A stretch of DNA of 64,000 bases from assembly GCA_963714155.1 (NCBI GenBank), contig OY970236.1, positions 1,922,001 through 1,986,000 of the forward strand, given 5' to 3'. The notes under the pieces were generated by a model that made no database searches, was not told the origin of the DNA, and saw only the letters and a program-made list of their open reading frames with translations. Shown here in pieces: positions 41,931 to 50,904 of this stretch (position 1 is its first letter; each line of letters starts with the position of its first letter). A program made the position numbers and the translations under genes. Origin of the DNA: VRUE01 sp963714155 (GTDB lineage: Bacteria > Actinomycetota > Thermoleophilia > Solirubrobacterales > 70-9).

Positions 41931-43046
41931 CTAGATGGCGGGCGGCGCCAGCAGCGTCCGCGAGTAGACACCGAGCAAGGAGCAGGAGACGTAGCCGAGC
42001 GCCTCCAGGGTCGCCAGCGCCGCGGCCGCTTCAGCGCCGTCGAGGTCGAGCGCCGCGGCGATCGCGTCGCTGGTCTCCGCCCCGCGCTCCAAAGCCGCAA
42101 GCACGCCGCGAAGGTGAGCGTCGAGACCGGCGCCAACGCGCTCGGCGCTGCGAACGCCGGGCCCAAGCATCGCGTCGAGAACATCCTGGCCGCCACGAAT
42201 CAGGCAGGCGCCGCCGGCGAGCAGGTCGTTCGCACCGGCCGAGGCGCGTGAGCTCACCGGCCCCGGCACGGCGCCAAGGTCACGGCCCAGATCGGCGGCG
42301 AGGTCAGCCGTGATCAACGACCCTGACCGCTGCGCAGCCTCGACGACGACGGTCATGCCCGCCAGCGCGGCCATGATCCGGTTACGGGCCGGAAAGGTCC
42401 AGCGCCAGGCACCCGTTCCCGGCGGCAGCTCCGAAAGGACGAGGCCCTGCTCGCAGATGCGCCGCCAAAGCGAGCGATGGGAGGCCGGGTAAGGAAAATC
42501 GGGACCGCAGCCGAGCACGGCGACGGTTGTGCCCGCATCGAGCGCGCCGCGATGGGCGCAGGCATCGATGCCGAAAGCGAGGCCGCTGATCACCAGCAGG
42601 CCCGCGGCGGTCAGTTCGCGAGCGAGCTCCCGCGCCACCTCGCGGCCGTAGGCGCTGGCGCGCCTGGCGCCAACGATCGTCACCGCATGCTGCGGTGCGA
42701 GCCGTCCGAGCAAGGCAGGATCGCCGCGCCCGATCAGCGCCCACGGCGCGTCGGCGGCATCGTCCAAGCCAACCGGATAAGCCGGATCGTGGCGACAGCA
42801 GGCCCAGCACTGCGCGGCGAGCAAATCGGCGCGGAGACGACGCTCCGGGTAGGCACTCACCTGGGCGAGAATCTGAGCGGCGACCTTCGGCGCGGCGGTG
42901 GCCGCGAGGTCCTCGTTGGACAAGCGGAGCAATTCCGGCGAGCGTGACCCCACCGCCCCGCTGGAGATCTTTTCGATGTACGGCGCCAGGTGAGCGAGCA
43001 AGCGAGCGCGCCGCAGACAATCGGCGCAGGCGTTGGGCTGATTCAT
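41931..43046 (-). CDS. dprA: DNA processing protein DprA
   Basis: 371 residues. Competence protein that loads RecA on incoming single-stranded DNA. The Rossmann-like core is clear: AVTIVGARRASAYGREVARELARELTAAGLLVISGLAFGIDACAHRGALDAGTTVAVLGCGPDFPYPASH, then SELPPGTGAWRWTFPARNRIMAALAGMTVVVEAAQRSGSLITADLAADLGRDLGAVPG. A C-terminal winged-helix-like DML1 domain is present. Its ATG overlaps the comM stop by 4 nt. With comEA/comEC this completes much of a transformation apparatus. Confidence 0.95.
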   Translation of the reverse strand: MNQPNACADCLRRARLLAHLAPYIEKISSGAVGSRSPELLRLSNEDLAATAAPKVAAQILAQVSAYPERRLRADLLAAQCWACCRHDPAYPVGLDDAADAPWALIGRGDPALLGRLAPQHAVTIVGARRASAYGREVARELARELTAAGLLVISGLAFGIDACAHRGALDAGTTVAVLGCGPDFPYPASHRSLWRRICEQGLVLSELPPGTGAWRWTFPARNRIMAALAGMTVVVEAAQRSGSLITADLAADLGRDLGAVPGPVSSRASAGANDLLAGGACLIRGGQDVLDAMLGPGVRSAERVGAGLDAHLRGVLAALERGAETSDAIAAALDLDGAEAAAALATLEALGYVSCSLLGVYSRTLLAPPAI

Positions 43047-44539
43047 TGGCTATCCCTCCGGCGCAGTTGCAGGGCCTGCGCTACCTGCTCGCGAGCGATC
43101 GAAGCACAGCCGGCGAGATCAGCGACGGTGCGGGCGAGGCGCAGGACGCGGTCGTGGGCGCGGCCACTGAGGCGACGGCGTGCGTAAGACTCGGCCAGCA
43201 GCGTGGCGGCGTCCTCCTCGAGGCCGCACTCGCGCGCCTCGGCGGGCGTCATCTCAGCATTGCAGCGACCGCTGCCGAGCCGATCTTCCTGGCGCTCGCG
43301 GGCGTCGCACACCCGCTCCCGCACCGCAGCCGAGGACTCGCCGGGCGGACCGCCGATCTCCTCTGCGGTCGGCTGGCGAATCGCGGCGAGCACGTCGATG
43401 CGATCAGCGAGGGCGCCGCTCAACCGCGCCTGGTAGCGCTGCACAGCCAGCGGCGCACAGCTGCACTCGGGGTCGGTCTCACCGCGGCCGCAGGGACAGG
43501 GATTGGCGGCCGCTACCAGCATGAACCGACAGGGCAGCTGCCGCCAGGTGCCAGCCCGAGCGACCGAGACCCAGCCGGTCTCCAGCGGCGCCCGCAGCGC
43601 CTCCAGCGTGTCGCGGCGAAACTCACAGAGCTCGTCCAAAAAAAGTACGCCGCAGTGGGAAAACGTTGCCTCGCCCGGGCTTGGCGGGTTGCCGCCGCCG
43701 ATCAGCCCCGCCGGGCTGATCGTGTGGTGGGGGGAGCGAAACGGCCTCCCCCCGGAGCCGCTGTCGCCGAGCTTGCCGCAAGCGCTGGCGATGCGCGCCA
43801 CCTCGAGTGCCTCGGGCGCGGCGAGCGGTGGCAAGATCGAGGGCAACCGGCTTGCCGCCAGTGACTTGCCGGCCCCCGGCGGGCCGACCATCAGCATGCT
43901 GTGCCCGCCCGCGGCGGCGACCTCGAGTGCGTAGCGCAGGTGGCGCTGGCCGCGAAGATCGGCAAGGTCCGGCCCCGCGCCCTGTGCTTGGAGCTGAAGT
44001 GGCAACGGCTGCGGCCGCGGCGGGCTCCACTCACCGGCGGCAAGCGCCGCGACCTGGGCAAGGCTCTCCAGGCCGATCACCTCGAGGTCTTCCACCAAAG
44101 CCGCCTCCGGACCGTTCTCGGCCGGGACCACGATCGCTGCCAGCCCCCGCTCCCGCGCCGCCTCAGCAATCGCCAGCACCCCGGGCACCGGCCGCAGGGA
44201 ACCGTCGAGGGCGAGCTCGCCGACCATCGCCATCTCGGCACCGCCTTCGAGCTCGATCTGGCCCGAAGCGGTGAGCAAGGCAACCGCGATCGCCAGGTCG
44301 AGCCCCGGGCCAGCCTTGCGCAAGCTCGCCGGCGCCAGGTTGGCGACGATTCGCCGCAGGGGGAACTCGAAGCCGCAGTTGACCAGTGCCGCCCGCACCC
44401 GCTCGCGCGCCTCGCGCACCGCCGTGTCCGGCAAACCGACGACGGAGAAAGCGGGCAGGCCACGATGGACGTCGACCTCGACCCGCACCGAGCGGGCGAA
44501 GATCCCATCGAGGGTGAACGTCTGCGCTGTGGCAAGCAT
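43043..44539 (-). CDS. comM: ComM/YifB-type AAA+ Mg-chelatase-like helicase
   Basis: 498 residues. N-terminal Lon-protease-like domain (VEVDVHRGLPAFSVVGLPDTAVREARERVRAAL, PASLRKAGPGLDLAIA) then an AAA+ module with Walker A MVGPPGAGKSLAASRLPSILPPL, FRSPHHTISPAGLIGGG and FLDELCEF as Walker B. A CPCGxxxxxxxxCxC zinc cluster follows (NPCPCGRGETDPECSC). ComM is a branch-migration helicase that helps integrate transformed DNA. A longer frame reaches 44650; MLATAQTFTLDGI at 44539 is the family start. Divergent from yraN. Confidence 0.95.
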   Translation of the reverse strand: MLATAQTFTLDGIFARSVRVEVDVHRGLPAFSVVGLPDTAVREARERVRAALVNCGFEFPLRRIVANLAPASLRKAGPGLDLAIAVALLTASGQIELEGGAEMAMVGELALDGSLRPVPGVLAIAEAARERGLAAIVVPAENGPEAALVEDLEVIGLESLAQVAALAAGEWSPPRPQPLPLQLQAQGAGPDLADLRGQRHLRYALEVAAAGGHSMLMVGPPGAGKSLAASRLPSILPPLAAPEALEVARIASACGKLGDSGSGGRPFRSPHHTISPAGLIGGGNPPSPGEATFSHCGVLFLDELCEFRRDTLEALRAPLETGWVSVARAGTWRQLPCRFMLVAAANPCPCGRGETDPECSCAPLAVQRYQARLSGALADRIDVLAAIRQPTAEEIGGPPGESSAAVRERVCDARERQEDRLGSGRCNAEMTPAEARECGLEEDAATLLAESYARRRLSGRAHDRVLRLARTVADLAGCASIAREQVAQALQLRRRDSQ

Positions 44540-44665
44540 CGGCGACGACGCTATGGAGCCGAATCCGACGCGTGGTGCGCAGATCGAGCCGCAGGTAGGC
44601 CAACTTTCGCGCGCAGGTCGCAACGGTGGGCGAGTACGAGCCAACCGCACCTATGGTCGCCGCCG

Positions 44666-45043
44666 ATGACCGCCCAACGACAGCGCATCGGCCGTGCCGC
44701 CGAGGACCTCGTCGCCACCCGCCTTGCCCAGGCCAACTGGGAGATCCTCGAGCGCAACGCCCGCACCCGCTACGGCGAGCTCGACCTCATCGCCCTGGAC
44801 GGCCGCACGCTGGTCTTCGTCGAGGTCAAGGCCGGCCGCGAAGGCTCGATCTACGGCCCCGAGCGCCCGGTCCTAGCGGTCGATCGCCGCAAGCAACTGC
44901 GCGTCCGCCGCCTGGCGGTGGCGTGGATGGCCGAACACCAAAACGTGCCTTACTTCACCGGCATCAGATTCGACGCGGTAGGCGTCACCTTCAGCGGCAG
45001 GGGGCACCCAATCGATTTCGAGCACATAAGAAATGCGTTTTGA
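44666..45043 (+). CDS. yraN: YraN/UPF0102 endonuclease-like protein
   Basis: 125 residues of the PD-(D/E)xK-related UPF0102 family. QRQRIGRAAEDLVATRLAQANWEILERNARTRYGELDLIALDGRTLVFVEVKAGRE shows the core GE-L-D...FVEVK motif. Function is not firmly known. Often found near rnhB and comM/dprA, as here. An out-of-frame ATG lies 13 nt upstream; the in-frame ATG at 44666 gives the family length. Confidence 0.9.
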   Translation: MTAQRQRIGRAAEDLVATRLAQANWEILERNARTRYGELDLIALDGRTLVFVEVKAGREGSIYGPERPVLAVDRRKQLRVRRLAVAWMAEHQNVPYFTGIRFDAVGVTFSGRGHPIDFEHIRNAF

Positions 45044-45140
45044 TGTCGGGTGGCGCAGGGCCAAGCAGGTCAAGGACGCAGGGAGCGTGGCGTGCTCTTC
45101 ACGCGAGCGACCGAGGACGCCGAGATGCGCCGGTCCTGCG
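45044..45140. other. Convergent gap between yraN and rnhB
   Basis: 97 nt with imperfect inverted repeats: an outer GACGCAGG/CCTGCGTC pair and an inner GCGTG..CACGC hairpin. It may work as a bidirectional terminator; no T-run is present. Confidence 0.35.
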
Positions 45141-45860
45141 TCACCCCGCCAGCTCCAACTGGCTGTAGGCCACTGATTGAAATGAGCGGCGATGCAGTGG
45201 CGAGATGCCGATGCGCTCGATCGCCTCGCGGTGCTCGGGGGTCGAGTAGCCGACGTGCTCCTCGAAGCCCCAGCCGGGGTGCTGGGCGGCGGCGCGCTGC
45301 ATGTAGCGATCGCGGGTTACCTTGGCGATCACGGAAGCGGCGGCAATCGCGGCGCTGGTGCCGTCGCCTTCGATCACCGCTCGGTGCGGCACCGTGCACT
45401 CACGCAGGGAGAAGCCGTCGACCAGGCAGGTCGCACCGGCGCCGGGCCGCAGCCGTTCGAGCGCGTTGGAGAGCGCTTCGATGTTGGTCACGTGCAGGCC
45501 GCGGTTGTCGATGCCGCGAGCACAGCGAATGACGACGCTGACCCGCTCGGCGGCGCGCAGCACGCAGGGAAAGAGCTCGGCCCGCTTCTCGGCGTGCATC
45601 TGCTTTGAGTCATGCAAGCCGGCGAGGGCACGGCGGTCGGCATGGGAGAGCGTCTCGTAGTCGATCAATACCGCCGCGGCCACCAGGGGCCCGGCAAGGC
45701 AGCCGCGCCCGGCCTCGTCGGCGCCGGCAACCCAACGGCTGTCGAGGCCGCGGTCGAAAGCGAAGAGGCGGCGGGTGCGCGCCAGGCGCCGCTGATGCAG
45801 CTTGCCCTTCGACGCGGGCTTAGAGGACGCCGACGCGATCTGGGGGCCAGTAGGTGGCAA
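45141..45860 (-). CDS. rnhB: Ribonuclease HII
   Basis: About 239 residues. Metal-binding acids: D and E in VAGADEAGRGCLAGPLVAAAV, D in HDSKQMHAEKR and D in CLVDGF, with the RNase HII ending SVIAKVTRDRYMQ...YSTPEHREAI. It removes ribonucleotides from DNA. The start is uncertain: the open frame reaches 45926, well inside lepB. I chose TTG at 45860 as the shortest alternative, which still overlaps lepB by 41 nt. The conserved domain begins only about 45 residues after the longest start. Confidence 0.88.
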   Translation of the reverse strand: MPPTGPQIASASSKPASKGKLHQRRLARTRRLFAFDRGLDSRWVAGADEAGRGCLAGPLVAAAVLIDYETLSHADRRALAGLHDSKQMHAEKRAELFPCVLRAAERVSVVIRCARGIDNRGLHVTNIEALSNALERLRPGAGATCLVDGFSLRECTVPHRAVIEGDGTSAAIAAASVIAKVTRDRYMQRAAAQHPGWGFEEHVGYSTPEHREAIERIGISPLHRRSFQSVAYSQLELAG

Positions 45861-46440
45861 AGGCCTTGCCGATGATCCACCCTCGCGGGACCGGTCCCCA
45901 GAAGCGGCTGTCGTCGCTTTCGCCACGGTTGTCGCCCATCATGAAGTAGTAGCCGGGTGGAATCTTGATCGGTTTGGGCAAATTGCAGGCAGGAGCAAGA
46001 CCGCAGGGCCTGATGTAGGACTCTTCGCTCTTGACGACGCCGTTGACGACCGGGTGACCGTTGCGAACGGCGAGCGTGTCGCCGGGGCCAGCGACGATCC
46101 GCTTGATGAAGTTCTGGTCGGACTCCGCGGGGGTCGGCTTCGGGCAGGCTTCGCGTTCGCTGTGCGGAGCGCCACACACGGTGCCCTGGTCAGCTCCCTT
46201 TGGCGGATGGAAGACGACGATGTCGCCGGGGCTGGGGTCGGTGAAGTGGTAGAGGAATCGGTTGACGAGCACCCGCTGACCGACATCCAGCGTCGGCTCC
46301 ATCGACTGCGAGGGGATCTGGTAGGGCTTGATCAGCCAAGCCTGGATCGCCAGCGCCAGGCCAAGCGCCAGGGCGACGATGACGACTAGCTCAACGAAGC
46401 CGCCGCCACGGGACTTCGGCTTCGGAATCGCGAGTTTCAG
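45820..46440 (-). CDS. lepB: Signal peptidase I, apparently starting with CTG
   Basis: 206 residues. One membrane anchor (LVVIVALALGLALAIQAWLI), the catalytic Ser in IPSQSMEPTLDVGQRVLVNRF, the Lys in NFIKRIVAGPGDTLAV and box E (MMGDNRGESDDSRFWGPV). The catalytic Ser lies just before the first in-frame ATG, so a start there would remove Ser and anchor. Upstream the frame has no ATG, GTG or TTG before a stop. The only good candidate is CTG at 46440, which overlaps the rplS stop (CTGA) and is preceded by GAGGA 6 nt away. It removes signal peptides from exported proteins. Confidence 0.85.
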   Translation of the reverse strand: MKLAIPKPKSRGGGFVELVVIVALALGLALAIQAWLIKPYQIPSQSMEPTLDVGQRVLVNRFLYHFTDPSPGDIVVFHPPKGADQGTVCGAPHSEREACPKPTPAESDQNFIKRIVAGPGDTLAVRNGHPVVNGVVKSEESYIRPCGLAPACNLPKPIKIPPGYYFMMGDNRGESDDSRFWGPVPRGWIIGKAFATYWPPDRVGVL

Positions 46441-47195
46441 GCCGAGTCCTCGCCGGAGTCGCCGGGTTTCTCCTCCGGCTCCTCATTACCGGCCTCATCA
46501 GCCGCGGCGTTGTCCTCGGTCTCCCCCGCCTCAGGCGCCTCCGCGTCTGCCTCTGCCGCCGTTTCACTTGAAGTCTCTTGCTCAGCCTCAGCCGCTGGCT
46601 CCTCGACGGCCTCAGCCGCTGGCTCCTCGACGGCCTCAGCTACTGGCTCCTCGATCGCCTCCGCGGCGGCTTCTGGCTCCGGCTCCGCCGCCTCAGCGGT
46701 CTCGGGCTCAGACTCGCTGGCCTCAGGCGCCTCTGCTGCCGCCTCGTCCTGCGTGGCTGCGTCTTCCTCTGCCTGGCTGACCCCCTCAGCGTCCACCGCT
46801 TCAGGCTCAGCAGCCGCCGTCGGCGCCGAGATCAGCTCCTCGTCGATGCCCCAGCGGCGCTCGGCGACGCGAGCCGCCTTGCCAATGCGACCGCGCAGGT
46901 AATAGAGCTTTGCCCGCCGTACGTCGCCGCGCGCGGCGATCTCAAGTTTCTCGATCTTGGGCGAGTGCAGCGGGAAGGTTCGCTCGACACCGACGCCAAA
47001 GGACTGCTTGCGGACGGTGAAGGTCTCACGCACCCCGGAGCCTTGCCGGCGCAGGACGATCCCCTCGAACACCTGGGTGCGGCGGCGCGTGCCCTCGACC
47101 ACCTGGAAGTGGACACGCACGCGATCGCCAGGATCAAAGGAAGGGAGACCCTTCCTCAGCTGACTGCGCTCGATGTCGTTGATGACAGTGCTCAT
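46437..47195 (-). CDS. rplS: 50S ribosomal protein L19 with long acidic C-terminal tail
   Basis: 252 residues against about 115-120 for normal L19. Residues 1-115 are standard L19 (FDPGDRVRVHFQVVEGTRRRTQVFEGIVLRRQGSGVRETFTVRKQSFGVGVERTFPLHSPKIEKLEI, RRAKLYYLRGRIGKAARV). After residue 122 comes an extension made almost only of Glu, Ala, Pro and Asp, including tandem EEPAAEAV units. MSTVINDIERSQL at 47195 is the family start; the ATG at 47219 is less likely. A hairpin and T6 run sit right in front of it. lepB is coupled by a 4-nt overlap. Confidence 0.93.
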   Translation of the reverse strand: MSTVINDIERSQLRKGLPSFDPGDRVRVHFQVVEGTRRRTQVFEGIVLRRQGSGVRETFTVRKQSFGVGVERTFPLHSPKIEKLEIAARGDVRRAKLYYLRGRIGKAARVAERRWGIDEELISAPTAAAEPEAVDAEGVSQAEEDAATQDEAAAEAPEASESEPETAEAAEPEPEAAAEAIEEPVAEAVEEPAAEAVEEPAAEAEQETSSETAAEADAEAPEAGETEDNAAADEAGNEEPEEKPGDSGEDSA

Positions 47196-47198
47196 GCG

Positions 47199-47241
47199 AA
47201 AAAAGACCGCCGGGCCCATGCCGGGCGCCGCGCGGTGGCGG
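47199..47241 (-). terminator. GC-rich hairpin plus U6 tract directly before rplS (attenuator-like)
   Basis: In minus-strand order an outer CCGCC pairs with GGCGG and an inner GCCC/GGGC closes the loop GGCAT; this is followed by TCTTTTTT, ending 3 nt before the rplS ATG. No Shine-Dalgarno is visible for rplS. The layout suggests conditional termination or autoregulation between trmD and rplS. Confidence 0.4.
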
Positions 47242-47249
47242 AATGGTAG

Positions 47250-47927
47250 CTACTCAGGGCTTTTTTCGGACTGCTCGGCCCGGGCCCTGCTCTGCTCCAA
47301 GCGCCAGAGCCGAACTCGCTCGTGGTCGCCGGAGAGCAATACCTCCGGCACATCCCACCCCCGGTACTGGGCCGGCCGGGTGTAATGCGGGTACTCCGGC
47401 ATTCCCTCGAGGCGCTGGCTGAACGACTCCTCGACCGCGCTCTGCTCGTGCCCGAGCGCGCCCGGCAGCTTGCGCATCACCACGTCGGCGAGCACCATCG
47501 CCGGCAGCTCACCGCCGGCCAACACGTAGCGCCCGATCGAGACCTCGTCGTCGGCAAAGTGCTCGTGCACCCGATCGTCAAACCCCTCGTAGCGCCCACA
47601 CAGCACCGCCACGTGCGGCTCCTGAGTCAACTCGTCGGCAAGTTCGTCATCGAGCAAGCGACCCGTGGGCGAGAGCAAGACCGTCCGCGGCTTTTCCCCG
47701 TGCGGATAGGCAGCCTGCAGCGCAGCGTCGACCACGTCGACCCGCAGGACCATCCCGGCCCCCCCGCCATAGGGCGCGTCATCGACCTGCCCGGCGCTGA
47801 GCGGCGTGGTGTCGCGGTAGTTGAAAAGCCTCAGCTCGTTGCCCTGGCCCAGCGCGTTCTGCACCGACCGCTGCGACTGAAACCAGTCGAACGCCTCGGG
47901 AAACAGCGTGAAGATGTCGAGCTTCAA
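47250..47927 (-). CDS. trmD: tRNA (guanine-N1-)-methyltransferase
   Basis: 225 residues. SPOUT-class enzyme that makes m1G37. Conserved: MKLDIFTLFPEAFDWFQSQRSVQNALGQ, VDDAPYGGGAGMVLRVDVVDAAL, LSPTGRLLDD, LCGRYEGFDDRVHEHFADDEVSIGRYVLAGGELPAMVLADVVMRKLPG and the C-terminal YPHYTRPAQYRGWDVPEVLLSGDHERV. The ATG overlaps the khpA stop by 4 nt. The gene rimM, usually next to trmD, is absent here. Confidence 0.97.
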   Translation of the reverse strand: MKLDIFTLFPEAFDWFQSQRSVQNALGQGNELRLFNYRDTTPLSAGQVDDAPYGGGAGMVLRVDVVDAALQAAYPHGEKPRTVLLSPTGRLLDDELADELTQEPHVAVLCGRYEGFDDRVHEHFADDEVSIGRYVLAGGELPAMVLADVVMRKLPGALGHEQSAVEESFSQRLEGMPEYPHYTRPAQYRGWDVPEVLLSGDHERVRLWRLEQSRARAEQSEKSPE

Positions 47928-48154
47928 TCGAGGATGTCGACTATGACACGCCGGTCGAGCCGGACTGCAGCGGCTTTGGCGATCGTGCGGATCGCATTGG
48001 CGACGCGGCCGCCCTTGCCGATCACGCGGCCCAGATCGTCCTCGGCGACGCTGATCTCGTAGACGAGGTCGCCTTCCTCTTCCAGCTCCTCGACGACGAC
48101 CGCACTTGGGTCCTCGACCAGCGAGCGGACCAGGAACTCCAGAAGCTCGGTCAC
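47924..48154 (-). CDS. khpA: KH-domain RNA-binding protein KhpA
   Basis: 76 residues with a single type II KH domain and the GxxG loop in DDLGRVIGKGGRVANAIRTIAKAAA. KhpA works with KhpB in RNA binding and, in several Gram-positive bacteria, cell elongation. It sits 6 nt after rpsP and overlaps trmD by 4 nt. Confidence 0.93.
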   Translation of the reverse strand: MTELLEFLVRSLVEDPSAVVVEELEEEGDLVYEISVAEDDLGRVIGKGGRVANAIRTIAKAAAVRLDRRVIVDILD

Positions 48155-48160
48155 GTCAGC

Positions 48161-48415
48161 TCAGCTGCCGGAGGCGGGGATGCCCTTGGTGCGCAGCAGC
48201 GTGGCGACGGTCTCTGAAGGCTGGGCGCCGTGCTCGAGCCAGTGCCGGGCACGGGTCTCGTCGAGCTCGATCGTCGAAGGCTCGGTCTGCGGGTTGTACT
48301 GCCCGATCGTCTCGATCGTGCGCCCGTCACGCGGGGAGCGCTTGTCGGCAACGACGATCCGCCAGATCGGGTTCTTCTTGGACCCGACTCGTCTGAGTCT
48401 GATTCGAACGGCCAT
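48161..48415 (-). CDS. rpsP: 30S ribosomal protein S16
   Basis: 84 residues. Begins AVRIRLRRVGSKKNPIWRIVVADKRSPRDGRTIETIGQYNPQTEP, diagnostic for S16, and ends in LLRTKGIPASGS. First gene after ffh in the ffh-rpsP-khpA-trmD-rplS order. Confidence 0.97.
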   Translation of the reverse strand: MAVRIRLRRVGSKKNPIWRIVVADKRSPRDGRTIETIGQYNPQTEPSTIELDETRARHWLEHGAQPSETVATLLRTKGIPASGS

Positions 48416-48463
48416 GGATCGAGCAGGGTACAGGCTCAGGCCATTCCCACGCGTGCCGGACGA

Positions 48464-48482
48464 ATCCGGGCTGCGCCCGGAT
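48464..48482 (-). terminator. Hairpin between ffh and rpsP
   Basis: ATCCGGG, a 5-nt loop and CCCGGAT in the 112-nt gap downstream of ffh. It lacks a T-run, so it may be a weak terminator, processing site or structural element. Confidence 0.4.
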
Positions 48483-48527
48483 CACCGGTCGCTTCGCTCC
48501 CTGGGAGGACACACGGCCTTGTGCGGG

Positions 48528-49895
<1,368 letters not shown>

Positions 49896-49905
49896 TGCGC
49901 TGAGC

Positions 49906-50904
49906 TTAGGGGCTCAGAAGGGCGTTGGCGAAGTCGGTGGGGTCGAAGGGGCGGAGGTCCTCGAGGGTCTCGCCGGTGCCGATCAGCTTGACGGGGATGC
50001 CCAGCTCATCGGCGATGGCCAGGACTATGCCGCCCTTGGCGGTGCCGTCGAGCTTGGTCAGGACGACGCCGTCGACCGCGGCCGCCTCGGCGAAGATCTT
50101 GGCCTGGCGCAGGCCGTTCTGGCCCGTGGTGGCGTCGATCGAGAGCAACGTCTCGTGCGGTGCGCCGGGGAGCTGCTTGGCGATCACCCGCCGCACCTTG
50201 GCCAGCTCGTCCATCAGGTTGGTCTGCGTGTGCAGGCGCCCGGCGGTATCGACGATGACGACGTCGGCGCCGCGAGCCTGGGCGGCCTCGACCGCGTCGT
50301 AAGCGACGGCGCCGGGATCAGCGCCCTCCTCGGAGCGAACCAGTTCGGCCCCAGCGCGATCGGCCCACTCGGCCAGCTGCTCGGCAGCGGCGGCGCGGTA
50401 TGTGTCCCCCGCCCCAAGCACCACCGAGAGCCCGAACTCCTTGGAGAGGTGCCAGGCGATCTTGCCGATCGTCGTCGTCTTGCCGGTGCCGTTGACGCCG
50501 ACCATCAGCAGCACGGCCGGTTCGCCGCTGAGGTCGATCGGCGCCCGGGCGGTGGCGGCAACCTCGGCGAGGATCTCGATCAGCCGCGCCTGCACGGCGT
50601 CGCCGTCGGCCGGGACCTTGCCCGCCTCGACCTCATGCTCGAGCCGTTCGACCACTTTTGCCGTGGTCGGGGCGCCGGCGTCGGCGAGGATCAGCGCCTC
50701 CTCCAGGCGCTCCCAGGTCTCCTCGTCGATGCGGTCGAAGAAGCTGGCCGAGATCTCCTCGGTCAGCGCTTGGCGACTCTTGGAGAGGCTCTGACGCAGG
50801 CGGCGGAAGACGCCGCGGCGCTGCGTCTCGGACTCAGCCTCGGACGAACCCGTCGGGGCCGCTCGCTGCCCCAGGTCGAGAATCTCCTGCCAACTCGTCG
50901 CCAT
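49906..50904 (-). CDS. ftsY: Signal recognition particle receptor FtsY
   Basis: 332 residues. NG domains with Walker A MVGVNGTGKTTTIGKIAWHLS, DTYRAAAAEQLAEWADRAGAELV, DTAGRLHTQTNLMDELAKVRRV and TKLDGTAKGGIVLAIADELGIPVKLIGTGE. There is only a short N-terminal A region, as in most Gram-positives. Its start overlaps the end of the upstream WS/DGAT gene by 71 nt; a slightly later start is possible, but no ATG or GTG fits better. Confidence 0.97.
   Translation of the reverse strand: MATSWQEILDLGQRAAPTGSSEAESETQRRGVFRRLRQSLSKSRQALTEEISASFFDRIDEETWERLEEALILADAGAPTTAKVVERLEHEVEAGKVPADGDAVQARLIEILAEVAATARAPIDLSGEPAVLLMVGVNGTGKTTTIGKIAWHLSKEFGLSVVLGAGDTYRAAAAEQLAEWADRAGAELVRSEEGADPGAVAYDAVEAAQARGADVVIVDTAGRLHTQTNLMDELAKVRRVIAKQLPGAPHETLLSIDATTGQNGLRQAKIFAEAAAVDGVVLTKLDGTAKGGIVLAIADELGIPVKLIGTGETLEDLRPFDPTDFANALLSP

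Noticed and set aside
39015..42251. 1078-residue rightward frame
   Set aside because: Runs through the end of the hydrolase and antisense to ilvD, thiD and dprA; low-complexity Arg/His/Asp composition, no domain.
47230..47249. Stretch resembling the 5' end of a tRNA-Leu (GGTGGCGGAATGGTAG)
   Set aside because: No anticodon arm, T-arm or 3' acceptor follows; the next bases are the trmD stop and coding region.
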